Shown here piece after piece: positions 54,671 to 64,000 of a DNA stretch of 64,000 bases (within the stretch, counting starts at the first letter, position 1; every line of letters starts with the position of its first letter). The DNA lies in assembly GCA_032719365.1 (NCBI GenBank), contig CM064872.1, forward strand, positions 59,448,891 to 59,512,890, read 5' to 3'. The position numbers and the translations under genes were made by a program. The notes under the pieces were generated by a model. The model searched no databases, was not told the origin of the DNA, and saw only the letters and a program-made list of their open reading frames with translations. This DNA is from Prinsepia uniflora. Its lineage: Eukaryota; Streptophyta; Magnoliopsida; Rosales; Rosaceae.

Positions 54671-57600
54671 TTAAATCAAAATATGTTGTTTGAAGTTAGG
54701 ACATTTTCCATCATTTGCCGGATGTTTTCCGGCAAAAGACGAAGAGGAGTGAGAGTAGTCGGGAGACTGGCGAGGAAACTCCGATAGCATTTGCACCACT
54801 TCTCTCATTGTTGGCCTCTCAACGCTGTTTTCCTGGATGCAAAGCAATGAAATAAAGAACAAGTGCATTGCTTCATCTTTTGGCACAGAAATGGTGAGCC
54901 TCGGATCAACAATGTTTGTGACATCTTCTTTACGACAATTCGTCACTTTCTTCGACCATTGAACTATGTCCACGCCTTCACCGAACCCACCCACCGGCCG
55001 GCGCCCCGTTAGAAGCTCTAACAGAACGACCCCAAAGCTATATACATCGCTCTTCTCGTCCACCCTCAGAGTGTATGCGTACTCTGCAATACATGCATGC
55101 ACAAACACAAATACACAAATATATCTAAGCCCAGTGAAAAAGTACTTCCAAGACAAAAGAAAATAACAGCACGCAATGCAAGTTGCAAAGAAGAAGAATC
55201 GAAGAAAGCAAAGCAGCCAAAAAAGAAAGTTGTAATAGTGACAAGCCTTTCCACGTCGCACAATCACATTTTATCTAATTATATTTCACATTACGCGGAA
55301 AGTATATACCACTCTCATTTTTTTAATAATCAAACTTAAAACTTCTTACTTATAATTATTAAAGCATCATAGAAATAGTAAAATTGATCGATCCTATTAT
55401 ATCGGCAAAATAAATAAGTGAAAAAGGTTATCAACGTCTATGAATTATATAAAAAAATTCTCAACCGTTTTAAATTTTAATATTATAATTTTTTTATTCT
55501 TAAATTTACTTAACTATGCCACGATTGACTTTTTGTCAATTTCTTAAACAAACTACTTAATTGTGTGATGATTAATTTTCCGTCAATTTCTTGAACAAAC
55601 ATCACGTGTATTGACATTTATTCTTTTGTTATAACCAAAAAATTCAAAACAAAATTATTTTATTAAAATTTAAAATGAAAAACTCTAATATTCAAATTTG
55701 AATAAAATTCATAATAAGTGTTTAACTAATAAACAAAGTGAAGAAAAAGAACATGGAAAAGGCAAAAGAGGTGGCAGTGGTGGTGGGCTATGGGCTGTGT
55801 CGGGTAAGGTTTCACGACACTCAAGGCCTGTAGTAGTGTTAGACATGACTGTCTACACTCTGCGTGGCTGTGCATGTGTGTGTCAGATTAGCCCTCACCA
55901 CTGACTCTGATCACGCCAGATCAGAGGAGATCAGAGTCAGATTGAGTAAGTGATCATCAACGAAGGGTGGACCCGCATCCCCGGGGAGCCCACACCCAAA
56001 ATAAGCAAGTTGGCTGAGCTGCCTACCGTGGTGGCACAGCCACGGAATTTAGGTTTAGTGTGTTTTGAGGCGACCAAGAAAATTCCATGCATCAACATCT
56101 GTGCGTGGCTCGGATCACGGTGGTCGTTTTAAGACTCAGTCTCAGTCGTGTCATTTTTAAGTATTTGTTTTGGGTTTTATGCATCTCTCGCCTACAAAAT
56201 CTTCGTGCATGGCCTATGGAATGATTCCAAGAGATTCTCTATTCTATGGTGGGCCTATTCTAATAGGAAATTGTCACCGAATATAGTAAAAATTAAACCG
56301 TTTTATTCTAAATTGTTATTAATATAAGGTTTAATTTGAATTGAAATGATTTAAAATTATTTACATACAAAAAGAAAAATATGTATATTAAAAAATATCA
56401 AATATATTAAAAAATAGTAAGAATATTAAAAAAAAAGTAAGGATATTAAAAAAAGTAAGTATATTAAAAAAACATAAAGTATATTAAAATACAATAAGAA
56501 TATTAAAAAATAGTAAGAATATTTTTTTTTTAAAGTACGGATACAAAAGAGAATAATCAATACTCAAAATTTTGTATATTAATTTTGTGGAGAATTGAAT
56601 TGCAAACATTACCACTATATTAAGATTTAGCAAACAAACATTACCACTTAATAATCTTTTGTTATACTTTTATTTAACTATACATATATTTATCTGAGTA
56701 TATTTGAATATCTTTTTATTTTTATTATTTTTATTATGTATTAAAAATAAATTTAAAACTTAATATATTTCTTAACGGTCTGGTTTAGATTTAACGTATT
56801 TTCAAAATGAAAATCTAAATTCAAACTATTACTAACGGAGCGGTTTGGATTCTCAAACCGTTTGATTTTTATCCGATCAAATTTAATCCATTGAATAAAT
56901 AGCGGTTTGAAACGGATCAGTTAGCGGTTTTAACGAATTCGTTGCCCACCCCTAGAATTTAGACTTATATTTTACGCTCCAGCTGTAATAATATGATTTT
57001 TCGGGTATTAATATTCTTAGCTTGTTTTAGTGTATGCCCTCCGATAATCTGTATTTTCTTTTGGTGTGTTTTCAATATCATTTTATATATATAATAATAA
57101 TAATAATAAGTAAAGAATTTTTGAGGGATTAAAAAGAGAAGACAAACGATAAGTAATTGTATACAAATATTTTAATAAATTGTATATAAAAATTGAACGG
57201 TGAAAGCGTTTTTGTAATTATACAAATATATTATCCATATATAATGTTTGAAATCATGAGCTCTTTTATAAAAAATAAAAATTACGTGACACTAGGCCTA
57301 GTAATCATTAGCAAGTAGCAACATTATTGTTGTAATTTGAGAAATATTTTAGAGACTAGCAATTGTAGCAGCCACCTCAATGGACCCCTAAATGTTTCAA
57401 CAAAAAAAGGAATACCTCGAGTGCCATGATTGCCATGATTGCACATATACACCTGTTTCTTACTGTAATGATGAAGCTAGCCAAGTTTCAATTCTATACA
57501 AAATTAATATTGAAAAAGTTCAATTATATATTAAAATAGCTAGCGATGACTTAATTCGAATGTTGACAATTAATTGATGAGATATATTTCTGAATTTTGA

Positions 57601-60317
57601 CCGTACTAGAATCTCACAGGTTAACTAACTTAACTATCAAGTAATAGGTACCAAACAAAGCATACAACTTTCTTTGGAAAATAAAAATAAAAAATCATAT
57701 AGAACTGAAAAATGATTGACAGGGGGAAAGAAAAAATGGACACACCTGGAGCAATGTAGCCGTAAGAACCAGCAATGGCAGACATACACTGAGATGTTCC
57801 GCCATCAACCAAGAACTTAGCAAGCCCGAAATCGGCAACGTGGGCTTCGAAGCTCGAATTGAGCAAAATGTTGTTGGATTTGACATCTCTGTGGAGAATC
57901 AATGGAGAGCAATCATGGTGAAGATAGCACAAGCCTTTGGCAGCTTCAATTGCAATTTTGTACCGTAAATTCCAACCCAAGAAACCTCCTTTTTTCCCAT
58001 GTAGAGCTTCTCCCAAGCTGCCATTTCTCATGTACTCGTAGACAAGCAGATTTGTCTCCTTGTTTGAGCAAAATGCCAGCAGTCTCACAATGTTTCTGTG
58101 TCGAATGTTGCCGAGGGTTTCAATTTCGGCTCGGAACCCGTGGTCATGGCTGTTTGGTCCAAAGCCAAGGAGCTTCTTCACTGCAATTTCAACCCCATTT
58201 GTCATTTTTCCATGGTAAACAATCCCTGCTCCTCCTCTGCCAATCACGTTCCCGTCTTTCACGCATTCGAGGATGTCTGAGATTGTGAATTCCAGCTTGT
58301 GGAATGGAGTCAATTTCCATGAATCCGGGCCGTTTCTCCTGAAAGATTTAGCCTTGAGTATAGCAGCAGCAGCAAAAACTAACGAACAAATTAGCAGGCC
58401 TAGTGCGAAAATGAGCTTGAAATCCGCCGGGCGTTTTCTGGGAGTGTTTGTGGTTGCTGTGATGTTGCAAGGATTGTTCAAAAGGGAGCCACAAAGATGG
58501 GGATTGCCTGCGAAAGCTGAGGCATTGAAGAAGGAAAACTGCCCTGATTCAGGTAGCTTGCCGGAGAAGTCATTGAAGGAAAAATCAGCAATTGTGAGAC
58601 TCTTCATGGATCCTATTGATTTGGGAATGTTTTGGCTCAAGTGGTTTCTAGACATGTTCAAGTAATTCAAAATGTGAACGTTGGAGATTTCGGGTGGTAT
58701 TTCACCGGAGAGATTGTTCTGGCTCATGTCAAGGTAAGTGAGATGGAAACAGTTCCCAATTTGAGGTGGGATTTCACCAGAGAGTAAATTTCTGCTAAGG
58801 TCAAGCTTTAGAACTTGATGGAGCTGGCCAATAGATGGTGGGATTGGACCAGAGAATTGGTTCCCACTAAGCAGAAGGATTTGAAGGGAAGAGAAATTTG
58901 AAAGCGAGTAGGGTAAAGGACCGAATAGGAGGTTGTCTGAAAGATTAAGCTGACCTAATTTCGCAGGCTCTGATGAACTCGTAGGATTTTCAGCCAAGAT
59001 CCCAGATAGGTAATTGTTTTGAAACTCAGCTAAATTCAACAGAGGCAAGTAAATTAACCCATTTGGTATGCTACCATTCAAGTAATTCTGCCCAAGTCTC
59101 AATCTAGTGAGGCTCGAACATATCCCTAGGGTTTCTGGGATGGGACCAAACAGAAAATTTTTCAGCAGAATAAGTATTCTCAGCTGGTTGGATGAACACA
59201 AGTTTTGTGGGATTTTACCGGTGAGCTTATTGGAGGACAAGTCGAGCAGCTGCAGCTTCCCATTCTGGCCTAGCTTCTGTGGAATGATGCCGGTGAAGTT
59301 GTTCGTCCACAGTCCCAGGGTTTCCAAATTGGGCAAGTCCGCCAGGTACTCTGGGATTGAGCCGTGCAATCTGTTCATGAACAGATTGAAGAGTTTGAGC
59401 TGGTTGAGGTTGGAAAACTCGACTGGGATTTCACCGATAAGTGCATTGTTGGAGAGGTCAAGATTGATCAAGTTTTTGAGGTTGCCAAGCTGCCTGGGGA
59501 TTGAGCCTGAGAGCAGATTGATGTGCAAGTAAAGTGTGTCGAGCGCCTTCAAGTTCCCGAATTCGTGTGGAATTGGTCCATCTAATTCGCAGCTGGAGAG
59601 ATCCAAGTGAACAAGATTCACCAATTTCCCAAATTCCTTTGGAATCCCACCTTCAAAAACATTGTAGTAACCCAAATAAAGCTGTTTGAGATTAGTGAGA
59701 TTGCCCAGCTCAGCTGGAATTTCACCATTAAGATCATTGCCTGCAAGTGACAAGTACTCCAAGCCGGATAAATCCCCATAAGACTTCGAGATTCTCCCAG
59801 TGAAAAAATTACCGCCAACATCTAAGTATGTGAGCTTGTTCAAGCTCAAAATCCCAAGTGGAAGTGAGGCTGTGAAGTTGTTGTTATAAGCATCAAACAC
59901 TTCCAAGTTAGGAATGGCTGAGTAGTTCCAATCCAGGTCCCCACTGAACTGGTTGTTGGATACGTTGAGGAACTTCAGGCTTGTGAAGTTGGCAATGGGA
60001 ATGGTTCCCGTGAGGTTGTTTCCGGAAAGGGAGAGCTTGGTGAGGCGGTCAAGCCCGGAAATCAGGGGAGACACAGAACCACAGAGACTGAAATCTGTCA
60101 AGTCTACTTCCACAACTCTCCCTCGACTACATCCAATTCCAACCCAGGAACAAACTGACCTTGGAAATGAAGAATTCCAAGTAATCAAAGCGGGTTCGGG
60201 AAATTGGAATCCTTGCTTGAGTGCAACCAAGGAATGGAAATCAGTGACCAAGGAGGAGGCAGAACAAGAGGTGCCAAGAAGAGAGAAAAATGTCAAGACA
60301 ATGAAAGGAAGGACCAT
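54671..60317 (-). CDS. BAM3: BAM3-like leucine-rich-repeat receptor kinase (two exons)
   Basis: Exon 1 is 60,317-57,746 and exon 2 is 55,083-54,671, spliced GT/AG; the codon for Glu-858 is split across the junction. The product is 994 residues, like Arabidopsis BAM3 (about 990). The start is fixed by an in-frame stop 15 bases upstream. Order: signal peptide (1-20, MVLPFIVLTFFSLLGTS), N-terminal cap with CSWVGIGC, about 22 plant-type LRRs (about 70-600, with LYLGYYNVFEGGIP and FNLFMNRLHGSIPE as in BAM proteins), C-terminal cap (HLCG...PC), membrane helix (635-654), kinase from about 680. The kinase has the Gly loop GRGGAGIV, Lys-714, HRD (Asp-811), DFG (829-831) and APE (858), so it should be active and RD-type. 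BAM3 binds CLE-type peptides (CLE45 in Arabidopsis) at the plasma membrane and restrains protophloem differentiation; that role is from family knowledge. BAM1/2 or a BAM3 paralogue are the alternatives. Confidence 0.88.
55084..57745 (-). other. Intron 1 of the BAM3-like gene (2,662 bp)
   Basis: Donor CCAG|GTGTGT and acceptor TTGCAG|AGTAC. The position, within the APE motif of the kinase, is where CLV1/BAM-clade genes carry their intron. It is enlarged by repeats: a hAT-like fragment (56,300-56,954) and AT-rich simple sequence (TATTAAAAAA units, 56,380-56,530). Confidence 0.85.
56300..56954. mobile_element. hAT-like non-autonomous element, copy 2 (5' end degraded), inside the intron
   Basis: Ends TTGCCCACCCCTA at 56,954 and shares long blocks with copy 1 at 53,587-54,359, including the CAAACATTACCACTATATTA block and 'ACTAACGGAGCGGTTTGGAT'. 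The left terminus is not recognisable. The middle is expanded by repeated ATATTAAAAAA units. Confidence 0.55.
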
Positions 60318-60870
60318 GGTGTGTTTGAATTATTTTTCTTTTTTCTTTGTACGGAAAGTATTCAAGAAAATTGGGTTTGGAAGTATTCAAAGAGAAGATG
60401 AAGGGATTTAAGCACTTGAGTAAGAGCTGATTTTCCAGAAAGGCAAGGAAAAGTAAGAGGAATCTGAGAAACTTCAAGTGATGAGTATGGGTTTGAGGAA
60501 TCAAACATCTTCTATTCACAAAGAATGAGTCTTCAAATACGAGGAAGAAACTAAGCCTCTGCTTTTCTCCCCCCCTTTTTTTTCCCTCTTTCTCTTTCTC
60601 TTTTCTTCTTTTTCTCTTCTTTGAGAGGAAGAGAGGAAGAGTGCAACTCTGCTGGGACTGGTTTTTAAGTTCTTAGGCTCTTAGCCTTGTTTGGACAAAG
60701 CTAAGATTGCTAAAAGAAAAGGTAGTATTCTACTTTACACTGCGAAGTGCGAACCATTTGAAGTCCGGTGAAGATATCCGTTTAAGCCAATATAATTACG
60801 CCCATATCAGCAATATATAATATATATTTTTTAATTGAAAATATATATATATATATAAATGGGAAATGAG
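60318..60870 (-). promoter_or_regulatory. Leader and core promoter region of the BAM3-like gene
   Basis: On the - strand, from the far side: an AT-repeat region with TATATATA boxes (60,838-60,860), then a purine-rich stretch (GAAGAG/AGAGGAAGAG type; + strand CT-rich 60,563-60,640), then the leader. GA-rich leaders just upstream of the ATG are common in plant receptor genes. Two upstream ATGs (60,519 and 60,508) lie in it. Start of transcription unknown, so the TATA assignment is tentative. Confidence 0.4.
60362..60508 (-). other. Upstream ORF of 48 codons in the leader
   Basis: ATG at 60,508, stop ending at 60,362, 45 bases before the main ATG. A second, overlapping upstream ORF (60,519-60,241, 92 codons) runs past the main ATG in another frame. 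Whether either lies in the mRNA depends on the unknown start site. Confidence 0.35.
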
Positions 60871-63257
60871 AAAGCCGTTGGATAAGAGAAATTTTAAAGT
60901 TAAGAATTTAGGGAGCTAGGAAAAGAAAAGTAAAGTTGATGATGCTCCCTCTCATTCTCTTTTTATTTCGTCTTTATTCATATGACAAAACTGCCCCTTA
61001 GCTTTAATCAAAGGGTGCACTTTAATTCTTTATTGCTTTGAGGCTTTGAATCATTGAAAATGGCTCCATTGTCTTCAAGCTTTATTTTTCCTAATATATG
61101 ACCATCACAGCTGCTCATCGACCAACTTTTTTTTTTCTTTTAAAAAAACCATATGATTTTTTTAATACGAGCTAACGACGATATTAAAAAAATAAAATTC
61201 GAAATTTCGAACGCAAATTGAATAACCACTCTTGCAGGTATAATTTCCAGAAAGCAAATAGTACAGCTAGCTAGGTCACATCTCTCAAGTATATTTTGAT
61301 CTTCTCACCATGCATGTTATAATTTAATTGATCATGTTTGTAGCTAGATGATGCACCCACCAAAGATGAAATAATAATATATTTTAATAATAATAGATCA
61401 AAATATATATCAGATTATTTTCTGATAGCAGCAACCATGCATGCGGGCACAGCCTCAAGTTAATTTGGGACGAGCAACAGTTCACCTCACATGTGAAAAA
61501 ATAGAAAAAATTAAAAAAGATTTTTTTATTAAATACTATATTGTTAAAAAAATAAGCTTTAAATTAGTTCACTTCTATTTTCAATTCTGAATTTTTATAT
61601 CATGCATGCTTGTCTCATCACCCATGACAATCTTTTAGCATCAAAATTTTTATATCCTGCTGCTCGTCGCATTTAGTTTGTTATGTATAATAAATCGGGT
61701 GAATAAGTAAAAACAAAAAGAAGCATGTCATGTGGGTACTGTGGCAGCAGCAGGAGGTAGCAAGAGGTAAAAGCTAGGTATATGAGTGATGATTAATGTA
61801 TGATTACTGTGTTGTTGTTGAATGATGATTAATATATAATTGTTTGTGTTGGGTTGTGTAAAGAAAGAGTTGAGGTTGCATGGAATTAGGAACCATTAGG
61901 AGTTTTTTTTTTTCTCTGCAGCTTTATTCCTTCTCCCTTCCATCTCCTTCCTTCCTTCCTTTGCCCTACACAGCACGATGGGGGACCAAATCTCTCTCTC
62001 TCTCTCTCTCTCTTGGAGGGTAAGGGCTCTATTAGAAGATGGATAGGAACAGTCTTAAAGAGAGGGCTAGCTAGCCCATGAAAAGTAAAAGCAGAGATCG
62101 ATAAACAGCCTGCTTTTGATCTTCCACTTCAAAAGAAAAAAAAAAAGCAAATTAAAGAAAATAAAAATAAATCCGTGCATGGCCCCTCCTCCTTCTCCAA
62201 ATTCACATGGAAAAGAGCGCTTTTGTATTAATAACTTGAACAACTCATCGATCTCTCTCTCAAAGAAATGTCCATGGCCCCTTGTACATGGGAAAGAGTG
62301 TTATGGTATCAACAACATCGGTTGTTTACTGTCCACAAGTATTCTTCTTCGGTTTGAAAGTGGGAGATTTCGCTTTCGATTAGAGAAGAGTTTTAAGTTC
62401 ATATAATATATCTCAAATTTAGTCACACGTATAATAATAGAGTATTGCTATATAATTAAAATATCTCTCTTGCTCGCGCGCGTAGTCTCATATTCTCATG
62501 TACATGTGTGAGATTTATCATGCAATGTACACTAGTGGTTGGCTCCACTATGATACTCCCATATATGGCAGTGACAAAGGAGCTAGCCAGGGACTAAATT
62601 GGGTGGACGATGTGCTCTTTTTGAGGTGTCTCAATCTGTCTTACAAATGGGCAGGCCTGCCCTTTTGAAGGGTCACTTTCTTTGTGACCTTATCGGCTTT
62701 ATTATATGGGCTAATTGACTAATAATAAATCCCAAGTGTGGCTCAAACGTGTAGCTTGGTAATCTGGCATAATTGGGAGTCTCATGTTGTTGTTTGTTGT
62801 TGTAGAAATGTAGGAAAAGGACCAGGAGGGAACATCTCTAAACCTTTAAATTTGATTTGGATCATACACAATAACACTAGCTAAGAGCCAAGACATGGAT
62901 TTTGATTGGTAATCAAATGATTTGCAAAATAATAACCTATTTATTTGTGAAAAATTATACATGCCTCTAAGTGGATCATGGAAAGGGAAGCCACTTGGAA
63001 CCATTAAGCATTGTTATCGTTGCATCACATTTATTTATTTTAATGTTTAACGAGATTAAATTTAGAGCGTACGGATAATGATAAATCGTTAGGTACATGA
63101 ATGGAGTAATTGAATGTGATATATGCGGTGTACAAAAACATGTTTGAAATTATTTTCACATGACTTTTTTTTTCTATCACATCTCTATTTAAAAAAAATG
63201 AATGACATCATCAAGAAATTTTCTCCCACTTGTGGGTTTAATTGTAAGCAAGCACTA
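60871..63257. other. Intergenic AT-rich DNA
   Basis: No gene, RNA or transposon recognised. The one ORF near 62,116-62,406 has a low-complexity start and no family resemblance. Holds a (TC)11 microsatellite and several ATGCATGC words. Confidence 0.5.
61991..62013. repeat. (TC)n microsatellite
   Basis: Eleven and a half TC units in a row. Confidence 0.95.
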
Positions 63258-63776
63258 TACACCCCAAGACTTAGGAGTCAATTTCAGAATGGATCATTAG
63301 GTTTCTCATCATTTTCTTACTTCATGTGGCTCTAGGATCACATATTTACTCCTTGTGCATATGTCAACCATTAAATCATCAATTAAGTTAAGGACATTCT
63401 TATTATTAATTAAAAATTCTTATTCATTTTATTTTTCTTTAAGTGATTAATTATTTCGATTTAGTTACATTTCAAATTAGTGCATTTAAATAAACTATAC
63501 AAGCATAATTCATTAATATTTATGTAAACGTGATTCCCTTGTTGTTTGTTTAAATGCATTAATTTGAAAGAAAAAAAATAGCTAAATCAAAATAACTAGT
63601 CACTTAATGAAAAATAAAATGAGTAAGAAATTATAATTAATATAAAAAATACCCTTAACTTAATTGATGATTCAATAGTAAAATAGCGATAAGGAGGAAA
63701 TTGATATAATCTCAAAATCACATGAAGTAAAATGATGAAATTGAAACCTAAATTGAACATCAAATCTTAGGGTGTA
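63258..63776. repeat. Long imperfect inverted repeat (fold-back element)
   Basis: Left arm 63,258-63,495 and right arm 63,544-63,776 are imperfect reverse complements. Matching landmarks include ATCATCAATTAAGTTAAG against CTTAACTTAATTGATGAT, CATTTTATTTTTC against GAAAAATAAAATG, TTACTTCATGTG against CACATGAAGTAA, and GCATTTAAATAAAC against GTTTGTTTAAATGC. Loop about 48 bases. Likely a fold-back MITE; a young miRNA-like hairpin is an alternative. No target duplication resolved. Confidence 0.75.
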
Positions 63777-64000
63777 CATGATGTTTTCTCTTAATTGTAT
63801 AGTAATTACAAGAACATCCCTTAAGATTTATCATGCTTTCACATAATAATATCACGATATTGTATATATTTTCAACATAATTTCCTAAAATTTTATACAA
63901 TAAATTAACACGTACGCATTTCGAATTTATAACTATTCTTTCATACAAGCTATAATATTAAGAGTGAATTACTAAATAACCCTTGACAAGATTGTACTTT
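63777..64000. other. AT-rich intergenic DNA at the right edge
   Basis: Nothing recognised. Confidence 0.4.

Noticed and set aside
57902..60411. Several ORFs of 60-152 codons antisense to the receptor kinase
   Set aside because: Shadows of the LRR and kinase coding strand; they show LRR-periodic antisense composition only.
62116..62406. Small protein gene of 96 codons
   Set aside because: Lys-rich low-complexity start from a poly(A) run, no family match, no splice or promoter support.

Overview
This is eukaryotic, land-plant nuclear DNA, most likely from a eudicot. The evidence is one spliced CLAVATA1/BAM-type leucine-rich-repeat receptor kinase gene with GT/AG intron borders, LTR retrotransposons primed by initiator-Met tRNA, a Tat-lineage Ty3/gypsy element carrying an antisense plant-mobile-domain ORF, and hAT-type and fold-back miniature elements. 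Nothing bacterial is present: no operons, CRISPR or rRNA. The species cannot be named from the sequence.

Layout. Positions 1 to about 49,926 form a nest of LTR retrotransposons. The host is a decayed Tat-like Ty3/gypsy element on the + strand. Its 5' LTR runs off the left edge, followed by a primer-binding site, gag remnant and protease remnant; reverse transcriptase and integrase are gone. A long antisense ORF follows, with a plant mobile domain (PMD) at its N-terminus and coiled coil at its C-terminus, cut into four blocks (about 44.9-43.3, 40.4-39.8, 27.3-26.3 and 4.9-3.3 kb). Then come a perfect 18-bp hairpin, a polypurine tract and the 3' LTR (45,167 to about 49,926). Into this host went many members of one non-coding LTR family (LTR ends TGTAAC...GTCA, TGGTATCAGAGC primer site, PPT just after a conserved 'AATTTCGAGGAC'-like motif): a LARD-like copy on + (5,111-14,113), another on - (27,281-39,776), a compact copy with two almost identical 2.8-kb LTRs and only 0.65 kb between them (15,650-21,926), three solo LTRs with perfect 5-bp target duplications (34,049-37,533; 40,370-43,262; 46,680-49,864) and two truncated LTRs. 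A second gypsy element (gag-protease, - strand, 14,114-23,921) is split by the compact copy.

Positions 49,927-54,360 hold unassigned repeat-like DNA, an inverted-repeat element containing a tRNA-like pol III promoter, and a hAT-like miniature element. Positions 54,671-60,317 (- strand) are the only clearly intact gene: a 994-residue BAM3-like receptor kinase in two exons with a 2.66-kb intron. Its leader carries two upstream ORFs if transcription starts far enough upstream. From 60.9 to 64 kb the DNA is AT-rich intergenic, with a (TC)n microsatellite and a long imperfect fold-back (63,258-63,776).

The most unusual signal is not a protein. The LTRs of the non-coding family carry arrays of tiny perfect palindromes whose stems change in a compensated way between units and between copies (GCATC/GATGC, GCGTC/GACGC, GACGTC/GACGTC and GACATC/GATGTC around CCA or CTA; GAGT/ACTC and GGGT/ACCC around CTTTAA). 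This pattern suggests that pairing itself is kept.
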